Positions 50,287 to 62,752 are shown, numbered from the stretch's first letter. The stretch is 64,000 nucleotides of DNA from Brachypodius melanocephalos (GCA_013398615.1 VZSR01000520.1:29741604-29805603), one strand, 5' to 3'. Made by a program: numbers and translations. The notes: generated from the letters alone by a model not told the origin.

Positions 50287-51212
50287 GAGGTGAATTAGTT
50301 ATCCCTCTACTTGTAGAAGACCCTATAGATATCCCTCCTATTGCTACTCGTGCACCTTTCATTACACTTCCCCCTACCTTTCGCCCCCTCCTCACCATTA
50401 TTGAGACCACCAAAGATTCCCTGTCCATGACCTCTGAGGCGGGGTTACCTTGCTTGTCGGACCAAGGCAGCGATGGTTGTGATGATGATGGCTTGGTGAT
50501 ATCTGGGTATGGCTCAGGGGAAACCTTTGACTCTAACCTACCCCCTACTGATGATGAAGATTTTTACACCACCTTCTCCTTGGTAACAGATAAGAGTCTT
50601 TCCACTTCAATCTTCGAAGGTGGCTACAAAGCACACGCACCCAAGTGGGAATCCAAGGACTTTAGACCTAACAAAGTCTCCGAAACTGGTAGGACTACTA
50701 CCACGTCTTTGTCCCCTGAGCTGATCCGCTCCACAGCTTCGTCCTCGACTGTGATGGTTCCCAAATTGCCAGCCGGCAAAATGAATAATCGTGAGCTCAA
50801 ACCCCAGCCTGACATAGTCTTGCTTCCGTTGCCCACTGCCTATGAGCTAGACAGCACAAAGCTGAAGAGCCCGCTAATCACTTCCCCCATGTTCCGTAAT
50901 GTGCCCACAGCAAACCCCACGGAGCCGGGAATCAGACGGGTTCCGGGGGCCTCAGAGGTGGTCCGTGAGTCGAGCAGCACAACGGGGATGGTCGTCGGCA
51001 TTGTGGCTGCTGCCGCCCTCTGCATCCTCATCCTCCTGTACGCCATGTACAAATACAGGAACAGGGACGAGGGGTCCTATCAGGTGGACGAGACGCGGAA
51101 CTACATCAGCAACTCAGCCCAGAGCAACGGCACGCTCATGAAGGAGAAGCAGCAGAGCTCAAAGAGCGGCCACAAGAAGCAGAAAAACAAGGACAAAGAA
51201 TATTATGTGTAA
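50287..51212 (+). CDS. NRXN3: Neurexin-3 last exon: SS5 insert, stalk, transmembrane helix and cytoplasmic tail
   Basis: The exon codes about 308 residues of the membrane-proximal end of neurexin-3. Order: the long SS5 insert (GGELVIPLLVEDP...), rich in Ser/Thr/Pro with two Cys (PCLSDQGSDGC); an acidic Ser-Gly patch (DDDGLVISGYGSGE); TDKSLSTSIFEGG; PTANPTEPGIRR; the juxtamembrane RESSSTTG; one transmembrane helix (GMVVGIVAAAALCILILLY, about 50985-51049); the start of the cytoplasmic tail (KYRNRDEGSY); and the C-terminal PDZ ligand EYYV (51198-51209) before TAA. NRXN3 rather than NRXN1 is shown by SYQVDETRNY and KSGHKKQKNKDKEYYV. By family knowledge the tail binds CASK, Mint and 4.1-type scaffolds in the presynaptic terminal, and the ectodomain binds neuroligins and other partners. 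The first codon is split with the exon at 15997-16072. In-phase internal acceptors at 50590 and 50911 can shorten it. The longer open frame beginning at 50238 is intronic before 50287. Confidence 0.97.
50502..50519 (+). other. NRXN3: Candidate glycosaminoglycan attachment patch (two Ser-Gly pairs)
   Basis: Codons for SG at 50502-50507 and 50514-50519 lie in DDDGLVISGYGSGETFDS, so two Ser-Gly pairs sit next to acidic residues. This is the usual context for heparan sulfate or chondroitin sulfate addition. Neurexins are known to be heparan sulfate proteoglycans. Whether these particular serines are modified is inference. Confidence 0.4.
50571..50590 (+). promoter_or_regulatory. NRXN3: Internal 3' splice site (exon would start at 50590)
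   Basis: Within the last exon, CACCTTCTCCTTGGTAACAG ends at 50589. Starting at 50590 with AT gives STDKSLSTS after the Cys-loop exon, in frame. This matches the mammalian NRXN3 form I recall (EPSTDKSLSTSIFEGG). It removes 303 bases (101 codons), including the Cys pair and the Ser-Gly patch. Confidence 0.75.
50889..50911 (+). promoter_or_regulatory. NRXN3: Internal 3' splice site (exon would start at 50911)
   Basis: ATGTTCCGTAATGTGCCCACAG ends at 50910. Starting at 50911 with CA gives STANPTEPGIRR after the Cys-loop exon, in frame. This matches the short mammalian NRXN3 form I recall. Compared with 50287 it removes 624 bases (208 codons) but keeps the transmembrane helix and tail. Confidence 0.8.
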
Positions 51213-52343
51213 AAAAGAATAATTATTTATATATAAATATATAAATACTTAATGAGATTTAACTGAGATATCAGAACCATTGCAGCGAATGAGATGATTG
51301 GGAGATATCGTTTGTGGGAAAAAGTATTGGGAAAAAGTTTCAGCAGTGACTGTTAATGTCTAAGTCATCACTTGGAGTCAGCAAACTTTGCCCTAATGTA
51401 TTATAAAGCACACTTAGCGTTCTGGAGATGGCGCACACAGCTCTGCTCTGTTAGTGAACTTGGACATCTCCAAATCTCCTCCTCCGCTGAACTTTCTGCA
51501 AAGGTAGAAGACTTCATGGCTTACTTGTTTCATATCTCCAAGTGAGTCTTTAACAATGTTCGTGATCCTTGACTGTATCAATAATTTTTCAGTTTACTTA
51601 TTAAAAAAAAAAAAAAAAAGAAGGAAAAAAGAAAAAGAATACAAACATTATTAAACAACAAAGAAATATTGAACAAACTGATCTGGCTGTGTCCAGCATA
51701 CACATAATTTTTCGAGATTGGAGGAGGGGAATAAATGATTTTGGAGATTGTTGTTTTTTTTGGTTTGGTTTTGGTTTGTTTCTTGGGTTGCTTTTTGTTT
51801 GGTTACTTTGGTTACTTTCGGGTGAGGGAGGGAAGAGTGGAGTGGAATGGTGTGGGGGGTGACCCAGGACATGACTCGAGAAGAAATCTCGGAAAAAAAA
51901 AAAAACCCATAATGAATAAAGAGAGACTATTACCGTATATGAACTCAAAAGCTACCCATGGTGTTTACTCTGCATATCTGGTTGTATTGTCTCTAGAATC
52001 CATCATCTTGTAGTAAGTTGTTTGCTAACAACGCACTGAAAGTGTCTGATGAGTGGTGCTGAGGAAGATTGTCATGGAAAGCTGGTTCTCTTGGATCTGG
52101 CTCTGATATTTGAACTGAATTGAACTGAAGAGCAGATGGGTTTGGGTCTGTTCTGATCAGTCATTGGCTTTATTTGAGTATAGCACTCAGTATGCATTAG
52201 ACAACCAAAGTATGTTTAATGGGATTCGGAGATTCAAAAAAGAATGCTTAAAAGTTATTAATCATTCTGAGCTGAATATACTGTGCAAAAATAAAGGAGC
52301 CTTCCTCTGGTTCTGTGACATTGCAATGCATGCAAAAAATAAT

Positions 52344-52362
52344 AATAAATCCGTTTAATAAA
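52344..52362 (+). terminator. NRXN3: Tandem AATAAA poly(A) signals (proximal)
   Basis: AATAAA occurs at 52344-52349 and again at 52357-52362, about 1.13 kb after the stop. This is a candidate short 3' UTR form. Just upstream, TGCATG (52327-52332) could bind RBFOX. Confidence 0.45.
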
Positions 52363-52624
52363 GAGATCAGAAAGACACCACTGGAGTTCAACTTGTGACA
52401 AGACCAATAAATGTCAGAAAAGCTAAACGTGTAAAAGAATGCAAATTACGTAGTTTTTTGACATATAACTGTTTTTCATATGTAATATTTTAATTTTGTA
52501 GTCTGACATTTCAGATCATCTGTCTTTCCATCTGCCCTATTCTCCCTTTTCCTTCTCTTTTATATAAAAGAAAATAAGCTGCTGTGACACACAAAAAATA
52601 ATAAAGAAAAATTAATTTAATAAT

Positions 52625-52652
52625 ATAATATATATACACACACAGATATATT
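52625..52652 (+). repeat. TA/CA-rich microsatellite in the 3' UTR
   Basis: TATAATATATATACACACACAGATATATTT-type simple sequence lies within the inferred 3' UTR. Confidence 0.75.
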
Positions 52653-52896
52653 TATCATGGTATGTTTGATGGGACGGCTGAAACAGAAGTTCTGTTATGG
52701 TCTTAATGTGGAATGAGAATGTTCTTGAAGAACAGAGTAAAAAGAAACAGACAACAAAAGCAAACCTTAAAATGTGAAGAGAGCGTGTGTTTTAGCTTTG
52801 TCACAGTTACCTGTGTCAAAAAAAATCTGAAATTTTGTTTACATATTTTACTACTATTTTTTTGCTAGTATAATTTCTATATGGATACCCTGATGG

Positions 52897-52904
52897 TGTA
52901 TATA
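52897..52904 (+). promoter_or_regulatory. Pumilio response element TGTATATA
   Basis: An exact UGUANAUA match lies in the inferred 3' UTR. Pumilio proteins bind this octamer and usually reduce mRNA stability or translation, including in neurons. Chance occurrence in AT-rich DNA is fairly likely. Confidence 0.35.
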
Positions 52905-53341
52905 CTGTTTTATGGTTAAATTGGGAATGTCTTACGTTTTATTTAACTTACTTAATTTGGTTGTTTGGTTTCTACATTTTCCCAGTTATTGTGAAAAGGA
53001 TTATCTTACTGTACAGAACAATAGTGAGGTGGTTTGATGGCCATGCCTACCATGTGCAACAAAATAGATGAGGGAGAGAGACACAGAGAGGAAAACAACA
53101 AAAACCAAGACAGGTTGAGAGCCCTGGGATATCAGAAATGAAAACTTTCGCTGTATGCGGATGAAAACTAATCAGCTGTTTAGGTTTAGAAATCTACTCT
53201 TGCTGGTGTTTATAAGTCGCATGAATATTTGACTTTGAAGAAGTTTCATCAGATACACACACGCACATGGGAACTTAAATTCAAAAACACAGTCTTCTCA
53301 AACATTTAGAGAAGGCGCTTTCATGTTAACAAATATTTTCA

Positions 53342-53387
53342 GTGCGTGTATGTGTGCGTGTGTGTGGTGCGTGTGCGCGTGTGTGAG
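53342..53387 (+). repeat. GT/GC microsatellite in the 3' UTR
   Basis: An interrupted (GT)n tract with GC steps lies within the inferred 3' UTR, about 460 bases before the last AATAAA. Confidence 0.9.
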
Positions 53388-53844
53388 GTTGAGCTTTTTT
53401 CTTTTTTATTTTTTATACTAAAAAGAAAAAAAAGACAGGTTTTAAAAAGGTATGAAAGCACGATTTTAGATGACTTAACTGGCCGAAACTATATAAAAGT
53501 TGATTATATCTTGATGTCTGTAAAAGATTGCTGTTCTTGGAGTCTTGGAGTCTTGTGAAATGATTTCCTGCTTTCTTTTTTCCTTTCCTTTTTGCTTTCC
53601 TTTTTTAAGTTAAAGGAAAAATATTTACACTTCCCTTTTTTGTGTAAGTTTCTATTGGACAGTTTTTGGGAACATGTGCATTTCTGTATGTGGGCTACTA
53701 CCATATCCCTGTTGCTTTATGGACAACCTGGAGAACTTTTATTTGAGTTATCGTGATGTTATTGCTTTTTTTTCCTTACTTTTTCTTCTTCTTTTTGATT
53801 CTTTTTTCTTTCTTAGTTGCATTTTGTTTAAAGATATGCTTAGC

Positions 53845-53850
53845 AATAAA
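53845..53850 (+). terminator. NRXN3: Likely main poly(A) signal of NRXN3 in this window
   Basis: AATAAA in TTAGCAATAAAATGTTC is followed within 30-40 bases by a T/GT-rich stretch, a good cleavage context. After this point the sequence loses its UTR-like character. Confidence 0.5.
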
Positions 53851-55408
53851 ATGTTCTTCCCAAAGCCCTGGATGTTGCTGCGTTTTTTATTTCCAAAAGA
53901 CTTTAGGGAAATTCCAGACCTTTAAATGTGAAAATATTCTGTGATGTAACTATCCCCCATCCCACAGGAGCATCTACCCACCAAATTACAGAATCATGTT
54001 CATGTTTTCATTCTTCTGTTAGGCCAATGGACCTTTTTCCTTACATTTGCAGGGATATAAATTAAACTTGATTCTGGAGTCTATCTCATACCACTCCCAC
54101 CACTTCAGTAGCGTGGTTCTCTTTAGTACAGGTTTCAGTTATCTCAGATAAAAGCATACCTAGGACATTGACTTAGAATGCCCTTTCTTATGTGATCCCT
54201 TTGAAGTGTGTAGCTCTTTCAATGGTGTTTGTGGGATTCTGGATTCATCTTTAGCCAGGAGTCTGTGTTTGATGTGCTGCAGCAGGTGAATTCTTTTGGG
54301 GATTTAGAGAGCTAATTTGATGCAGAAAAATGTTCACATCATTTTATATGAGGATCTAGCTTAGGTCCTCTGAATTCATCTATCACCTTCCATGTACTAC
54401 CTAAGGAACACAGTTTATATATTTTGGGTGCTAGGTGCTATGGATCAGACTTGGTAAATGGTCTGAGTGTTCACTTCTTTCCAGGTAACCCCAACTACGG
54501 TACTGAGTGTTTCTTGTCCTACTGGGCATTACAGTTTGATGCTGGCCATCATGCAAAGTTGCCAATATCCTGTCTTGTTTAGCGAGTTGCAGAACAGAGT
54601 TCACAGTAGCAGTGTGGGGTTTTGACAGATTCAAACTTCCCAAGTTATCTGCCAGGTGTTTTACTTCTCACAGGCATCTGGAGGTTAGCCAAATGAGTGT
54701 TTCACAGCCCTTTCATTTTCAGCTGGGGGTGATTTCACCCATTTTTCCTGTAGGTGGAATCCATAGGTCTTTTGGTCAGTGTTTTCTACAGGTTTCATTT
54801 ACAACCAAATTCGACTTAGGATAAAATGATCATTTGAGTATTGCCTGTGGTTTTCTACATTGTTTTTGCTCACATTTGCATAGGTGAGAGTATGTATGTG
54901 TACATACATGTGAGGTTCTTTTACTGTTTTCAGTTCTTTTGTGAATCGTGTTCTGACGACTTACAGATTCCCACATGTATTAAACTCACAGGTTCTGGTC
55001 CAATCTTCACTCATTTCCCTCCCAAAATCATTAAATTCCTGAGTGATGACTTGTACCTAATATTTTCAGTACTGGAGCAATCAGCTGGCGTATAGGAGAT
55101 AAAGATCTAAATCTAAATATCTCTTCTAATATTGAAGAAAATTTCCTTATCACCAAGCGGTTGGTGTTCTGAATTTTTTTTTCCTCAGTACTTCTCTCAA
55201 AACCTGTTATACTTCATATCATTATGAAATATTTTGTGAAACAAGAAATTTCAACCTGACTTACCCTAACCCTCTGGCTATAGTCATGCTTTTTCTCATT
55301 TTTTCTGTCACCTAATGACCATTTTATTACTTAGACTAAATGAAAATGTCAGGAAGGAGATTTCATTGCTGCCTAAAAGGCTTGGAATTATTCTATATCT
55401 TTGGCTCA

Positions 55409-55835
55409 TCACAGAACCATAGAATTGTTGAGATAGAAAGGGACCCCTTGGAGATCATGTAGTCCAAGCTTTACCACCCCAAAGCAGAGTCAACTGCAGT
55501 GACCAGGACTATGTCTGATTTTTTTTTACATCTCCACATGTAAATGCCACAGTCTGTCTAGGCAACTTGCTCTGTAAGAGCACACTCATCATAAACATTT
55601 TTTGTTGTGGTTCAATGAAATTTAATTCATTTGTTCCCATTTTCTTTTGCCCTTTTTCTGGGTACCACTGAAAAGATCTTGCACTCTCTCCTTTACAACC
55701 TCCCTTCAGGTGTTCATACATATTAGTAAGATTCTCCATAAGCCTTTGCTTCTTCAGGCTGAGCTGTCCCAGCTCCCTCAGCCTCTCCTCGTACAACATA
55801 TGCTCCAATCACTTATTCATCTTCCTGTCTCTGCC
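55409..55835 (-). repeat. CR1 retrotransposon 3' part, minus strand
   Basis: It starts with the reverse complement of the CR1 tail (CAGAACCATAGAATTG), then GGGACCCCTTGGAGATCATGTAGTCCAAG. Diverged middle sequence follows. It ends with the conserved block CTTCTTCAGGCTGAGCTGTCCCAGCTCCCTCAGCCTCTCCTCGTA. It has no coding capacity. Confidence 0.9.
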
Positions 55836-57607
55836 AGACTCACTCCAGTATCTGGAGCAGAGAGAATTGCCTTGTCACCATCTCTGAGCTAGATATATAG
55901 AGCTCTTTTCGAGGACTGGGGCTGGGCAGCTGCTCCTCTTCCCACCATCCTCTATCAGTAAACAAAATTCCACTTATTGGGTCACTTTTTGAAGATCCCT
56001 CTCTTAGATGCCTGGTTCTGTATTTCCAAAACTGTTCAGCATATCTGTTTATTGCACTGTTGCAGAGGCTCTTCACTGAGACAAGTCATGAAGATCTGAG
56101 CACAAATGAGCTTTGGCTTTCCCAGCCCTGCTGTTGCAGAAAAGGACAAGTGAGGAGCAATGTCAATGCTCGTTCTTTTTCCACACATTTCTGTCTGTAC
56201 TTCTTGTCTGGGAGAGAGGGTGGACATGCTGATCTCCTCTGCAGTTGCCATGCCAGGCTGTTTTTCTTCCACAAGAAGTGAGGAGGACACACTAATCAGA
56301 CAAATATCCTTCCTGTCAATTCCATAGTGAAAGTATCCTCAATCATAAGATGGCAATGACTCCCAAGGAAGGCAAATACACATGAATTATAACTAATGAG
56401 TGTGACTAGACACTTACAACTCAAGTTAAGCATGTTACCTCTATGGAGATGCAGTTTTTTATGCTATCAGTTTCTAAGGCGTTTGCAAGATCACAAAGTT
56501 CTGTCAAGGGCCCTGTGAGAACACAAAGTCACATGCAGCTGTTGCCATTTTATCCCTAGCTGCCAAGGTTGGCACTGGCTCCCTAGAAGATGTTTCTCAG
56601 ATGGTAGAACAAATCACTGCCTTTCCCTTCCCACATGCAAGTGATGACAAAGAAATGGAACAGCAACAAGACTTGCCTTCCAGCTGTCAACCTCACCGGA
56701 TCTGATTGGGTTGGTAGAGATACTAGCACCAGAAGAAAGCCTGCTGTTTGGCTCTCTGGATGGGACCCTGGCTGAGCTCTGAGAGCACATTTGCCTAGGT
56801 GGTATTGCCTAGAAGTATTGCAACCAGGTGTGTTGTGATAAATGAAGGAGGTTGGGGTGCAAGGTCTTGATAGATACTTTCTCTTTCTTGGTGAAAGTTT
56901 TCCCACAGTACCAACATCTGTTGGGTTTTTAAGGGAAAAAAAATCAGAATCTCTTACTCAATTTGGTAAAACACTGTATAGTAAGCTGTGACACTTTGTT
57001 TTCTCTTCAGACAATACACATTGCACAGTACTGTATCTCCTGTCTGTCCCCAAACAGTTCCCAATAACCCCATTTTTCTGGAGTGCCTGGTCATGTTGTT
57101 TTCCACACATCAGCAAATACAGTGCCATTCAAGGAAAATTTTCAGTACATGTTGGTCTACAGGGATTTGATGTTTATAATTTTGGGCACATGGATTGCAT
57201 GAGAGAGGGAAAAGAGCACACTCAAGAGATTATGTTGGACTGCATATAGCTAAAGAAAGGCTTAATTTTTAAAAGGTATTAAGCTGGCTAAATCTTATTG
57301 AAAACAGGGGAAATCAAATACATAAACACCTTTAAAAATTGAGGCCATTTCAGTGTAGTAGTCAGATAAAGTTAATTAGCTAGCGTTAATTGCTTGGGCT
57401 TTTGCAGTACCAAATGGTGTAGGCAAGTGGTGGACAAGATTCTGCTTTTTCTCACGAGGCTTATATAACTCACCTGCCTTCAGAGTGGGAGTAAAAATGA
57501 GAGATGGCTTAGATATGTTGTAAATTGCCTGGAGACAAATCCATTTCAGCATGCTAGGATGAAACTGCATGAGCATGCTGTTTCCTTAAATTCAATCAAA
57601 GCAGACC

Positions 57608-57648
57608 AAAAAAAAAAAAAAAAAAAAGAAAAAAAAAGAAAAAGAAAG
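57608..57648 (+). repeat. A-rich run
   Basis: Poly(A) interrupted by single G bases. It could be the tail of an old retro-insertion, but the sequence before it is not recognisable. Confidence 0.8.
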
Positions 57649-60600
57649 ACCAACTTTGTCTTATTTACATACCTTGTAAAAACCCAACAGAAGCCTGACC
57701 CTGTGCTTCTGCCACCAAGCGCAGTCTAAAGCCACTCAGCAAGAGTTTTCATCTACCACTCCATGCATCTTCCTTTGTCTGCCTATTTACAGAATACAAC
57801 AAAAGGACAATGTCCACATGGGTCAGAAAAATCCTGAACAAGCAGCTGGAAAAACTTAAGGCATGCTTTTCTTCAGTGGCTCATAAGCTGGGCACTATGC
57901 CTGACAGCTTTGGCTGGTGCACATGGAAAATTAACCTCACTGGAAAAGAATTATATATATACATTTAATAATGCTGCCAAAGCCTTTGTAACACTATGAA
58001 AAAAATTCACTCAGCATTTGGATTTCAAGAATACTTACATAAAGTGTTAAAACACAGAGCAACAAAACAGGACCGAATCACACCACAGAAACCAAAGTGG
58101 AAATGGGAAAAGTGAATGCTTTGTAAACCATTTGCAATTGCATCTGCATGACCTCCTTGGTGCACACGGTTCTCACAGTTTTCAGTCTTATTGCCTGGCC
58201 CAGTAATTTAAAGTTGCTGCTACTGTCAAGTGATGGTAACAGCAAGTCTTTAGTTATGTGGGGAAAGAGATAAATGGAAGGATCACTCACAAGGTTATGA
58301 GGTCCCTCCTCTGAGGAACAGTTTCCAAGAGCTATTTGTAAGAGCAAATGAAGATGGAGACACAGAGCCTGCATGCAGTGCACAGCCGTGCGCCTACTAA
58401 AGCAGCAGGTGAAGAACAGGATTTTGATTTCCAAAACTGAGAGTACTGAGCTGAGCCGTGCCAGGGCTAAAATTCTTTGTGTAACTTGAGTCAAGCCCTT
58501 TTGTCCACATGCATCATGCACTGGAGTCTATTTGTACTATGCAGGACACTTCCAGTAGGTCTATTTGAATTCTCTAAGTATTTGATCTCCACCACTTCTT
58601 CTGCATCATATGATTATTCATTTCTGCCTGTTCTCTGAGTCAAAATCATAAATTTATATCCATGGTTCCCTCTTGAGTGGTACTAGTATCTCCCCTGTGC
58701 AAGGATGGAAATTAAGATGAAGAGACTTGCCTGTGGTAATGTAGAAAATCCATGGTTGTAAAAAGATTAGCCCTCAAAGCTTCCAGACTCTCCCACTTTA
58801 CTTGTGCCTCCAAAGTACACTGTGGTGCTGCCAGAGGTATAACACCTGCAGTCCTCTCATTAACACTAGCTTCTCCAGATCGAGAGATGGCTAAGAAAAC
58901 TTACAACAAATGGTGTAAATGCAGGAGCTTCTAAAAAGAGAATAAAACACTTTGAACTAAGAACGAACCATTTTAAAATGGAAGCCAATAGGTTTCTAAC
59001 TGTTTATTTTAAATGTCCTGGATTTATACATACTGGTAAATGCACAGGCACATGAATGCATTTGAACATCCAAAGCAGCTTCTAATCTGTTAATCAAGCC
59101 CTTTTCTCCCATGTGCATTATGAACTTGTACTGTGCAAGTACTCTGTTCTGGCAGTACTAATCTGCCAGAGTCTAGCTTTGCCATCTGCGAACTCCTGCA
59201 GAAAATCACTGCCTGCATCTGTAATATTTTGCTATAAACAACTTTTTACACCAATTACAATGACACCAATGACAACACAATTTTATTACATGTAATTATA
59301 GCAAGTAAGACTAAATGCCATACCACAGCCCTCCTGGGTCAGTGAGAGTTGAAGCTGATTGTTATCTCTCACAGTCTGCACTGAAATACATCGTGTTGCC
59401 AAGATTTTAGATAACAAAGATATTGTTATCTGGATAAATTGAGTCATAACTCTTACAAACATTCAGAACCTACTGAAACTTCCTTTGAAGCTAATGGCAA
59501 AGCTTCCTGACAGTAAACTGAGAGTGCTCCCTTTCTATAAATCTTTGGATCTCTGCAACTTTTGCTGTAAAAACTGTTTGGATTTTTCCTTTTTTACCTT
59601 ACCTCATGGTGTTCACTGATTTATTTTTTTAAATATTAGCCACATTATGATCATAAAGAACAACAATTATGGTATGAGCTATAAAAGCCTACTTTGTAAC
59701 AAGGAAAGTTTCTGAAGTGCTGTTTCTGCTCCCTCAAAGCGTTTTTAACACAAGGATTGAGAGTATAGAAACTCTCAAGCACCTCAAAGGTTTCTCTGCT
59801 CACCTGATGTTTCTGGGCCTGCAAAAACAAAATTCATTTTAAGTGGTCATAATATCAAGATTTCTTCTACAGAAAGGAACCTATAAATAAATTTACCATT
59901 CTTATTTTGCCTACAAAAAGATTTGCAATTCTTCTTTTCATAGCTGATTGCACTTCATAGTATTGGTTTCTCATTGACTAATTTTCTTAGCAAAGTGGAA
60001 GAAAATAAGCTGCATCTACAGTGTATCTGGGTAAATGTAAGCCAAATCCATCAACAGGACTGTTGCATTTAGCATAAGCATGGGCTCTTGCACTCAAGAT
60101 ACACATCCAGGGTGAACATCAGACAATATTATTTAGCCCTAAGGCATATTGCAGCTTGAGCATTTGCTACTGAAGCTAAGAAATGCTTTGTCACTGATCA
60201 ACAAAACATATAAAGGGAAAGCATGTGCAAATCTGTAAGCCAGTTCCTGATTTCCTTACATAAATTAGAGGATATATACTTCCCTCCTCAAATTCTCCAT
60301 AATATGACCTAACGTATCCCATATACTAAAGATCATTTCTTGCAGTGGCACCTGTGCAACTTTGTGGAAGCTAAAATTCTTATACATCCTTGTCAAACAA
60401 TATGAAGTAGAACTAGAAATTCTTGTTTTTTAAAGCAATTTAAAGCTATCACTATCACTAAATGTGAAATATGGATGCAAAATGGTTGTTTTGCCCCGAT
60501 TAGAGTGGTTCCCAGCTAGGTTAATGTTTTTGCTGGTATTTGCATAACAGAGGGATCTCAAATTCCACTTCCAGACCTTGAAGACTCCACAACCCGAATA

Positions 60601-62700
60601 CATGTGTATTATTTTAATGACATTACATGGCAACCTTTGTGCTGAACAGTCTTAACCCAAGCTTGTTATTTGTGGAGGGAGGTAAAATTGGCTTCAGCTT
60701 ACCTAGCAAGCAACCTTGAGCTGAGTCAAAGCCTGGCACCTAATGGCCATTCACCCATCTAGCCTAGAAAGGTTTTGCAAACTAACTGATCAATGAAAAA
60801 AACTTACAGAACAACTTCCACCTTTATTCAGGGGATTTCTGAGCTACAAGTAATAGTCCCCTTTTCATGTCTGCCACACAGGTTAGGCCAGCAGAGCACT
60901 GGTACTAGACCAGTAGCACCAGGCACTACACACCTGCACCACTGACAAGGTCTGTGTGTTCTTGAAATACCAGAGAGAACTCAAGTGTCTTTAGATGCCA
61001 GGACACCAAAAGTAGAGGAGCAAGTACAGGCTTAACGCTTATAAAAAAATTACGGTCACATAACCTGCAGTGGCACTACCCATTTTTGGAGGTACAATGT
61101 GCTCTTCCTCCTACCCTTTCATAAGCATCATTCAGTCTTTAGTAATGACAACAAATTAAATAAGTTTTAGCACTTCACTGCCTGGGCATTCACTGTCTCT
61201 GCATTTCTAAACTGTAGCCCTTTGTCTGCAATGCAGACAACAATGAAGACAATGCAGCAGAGCCAGGAGACAGCCACAAAAATATTGAGGCTTGTTAAGA
61301 GCAGAGATGTGGAAATTCATCCTCCCCCAGAGCACAGGACCACATGTACGGTTATTAAAACCAAAATCTGCAGTGAAACTTCATTGAAGCAGAGGGCATG
61401 CCAGTGGGGTAGCATTAGTCCCAAGCATTTCTTTATGACTTGATTTTCATTTTGTCTTGACCCTTTCTGGAAATAATACAAATCCAAATTGAAGGGCTAG
61501 TGAAGTAAGGAACTAGGAGACTGTACAGATGAAGTGCTCATCAGTTTTGGGAAGGGGGGAAAAGGGTCTGAAACTGTATATGTGAGCTTTATGCTAAGAA
61601 TATTTCTGTTTCTGTGCAGTTATCTCTTACTGCCAGAATAGCCCTAAGGATTAAGATGGTTTATTGGGATCAAATGCCTTACAGATTATTATAGTGCTGA
61701 CTGTTTACTTGTTCACATTAAAATACAGATCTACACTTATATTCCTGTATGTGCATCTCTCAATCACAAATTATTTTCATCCCCTGAATGGGCCAGCCTA
61801 TCCTATTTTCCATATCCAAGATAAATCTCCAAAGACATCTTGATAGGCCTATGCCTTAAAAAACATTCTCAGCACTCAGATCTCAGCACTTTCTGACTGC
61901 AATTAATACAAAACTTTTGCTATAGGGTTTTTAGGCAATGAATGAGTTAGAGGGTAAATCATCTCGTGGTCAAAGTAGCTGAGGGTTGGGAGGGAAGGAA
62001 ATCTCGAGTCTGGAACATACTTTTCTGCAGGAATGTCAACTCTGCTTTTAGAAGTATGAGACTTTGGGGCCATTTATGTTGTCTGGTGTATAAAATAGGT
62101 GCCTTTTAACAAAAGGATGGGGGAAAAAATACAAGCCAACATCTTGGCGTCAACAGTTAAATTTCGCTTTAAAAGAGCTGAGGTTCTGCAATCTCACCTG
62201 GCTTCAGCCATCTCTATGTTCTTCCTAAGCCTGATGTGCAGAGCCAAGCATCCCCCACAACTAGATACCTTACAAAGCCCAGTCTGATAAATGTGGTTTG
62301 AATTCAGATGAACTGACACTGTTTTTTCCCATCCTGTCACTGAAAAGAGACTTCTGTAGGTCAGGAGTTGGAGATTCGGTCCTCCTACAAATATTTTAGT
62401 AGCCTCTTCTCTTTTTTTCCAGTTTTTCTCCACATTTTTGGGGTTTTACAGATGAAGAATAAAAACCAGCTCCACTTGCATAGTCAGCAGTACAGTGATT
62501 CAAGTCTGGGTTTCTGGGTTTCTATGTATCCCTCAAGCAAGAGAGACTTTAGCATTCTGCTAAATCACAAGTTAATCTCTGCAGGGTTTGCCTTGGTGCT
62601 TGAGTATTTTATCCAGAAATCAGGACACTCGTGTTGAAATTAACTTAACTCAAGAATCTTAGGCGTGCATAAGTCAATAAGCACAGGCAGAAAGAAAACA

Positions 62701-62752
62701 CCTCATTCCTGCCTGAAGCCAAGAAAAACCTCATGCCTGCCCGAAGCCATGG
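62701..62752 (+). repeat. Two-copy tandem duplication (~26 bp unit)
   Basis: CCTCATTCCTGCCTGAAGCCA is followed by CCTCATGCCTGCCCGAAGCCA with a short A-rich joint (AGAAAAA). The setting, up to about 62.9 kb, may be an old mobile-element fragment, but I cannot assign a family. Confidence 0.6.

Larger units (their letters stand above)
51213..53872 (+). other. NRXN3: 3' UTR of NRXN3 (end approximate)
   Basis: The sequence after the stop is AU-rich, beginning AATAATTATTTATATATAAATATATAAATAC. It includes a long A run (51603-51619), T/GT-rich tracts, a GT microsatellite at 53342, and AATAAA at 52344, 52357 and 53845. The last has a T-rich element soon after it (GCTGCGTTTTTTATTTCC), the expected layout for cleavage near 53.87 kb. 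Long 3' UTRs are usual for neuronal genes. The end is inferred and was not observed. Confidence 0.6.

Noticed and set aside
58078..58521. 147-codon open frame on the minus strand downstream of NRXN3
   Set aside because: There are no recognisable motifs, no splice context and no promoter or poly(A) pattern. The length is within chance.
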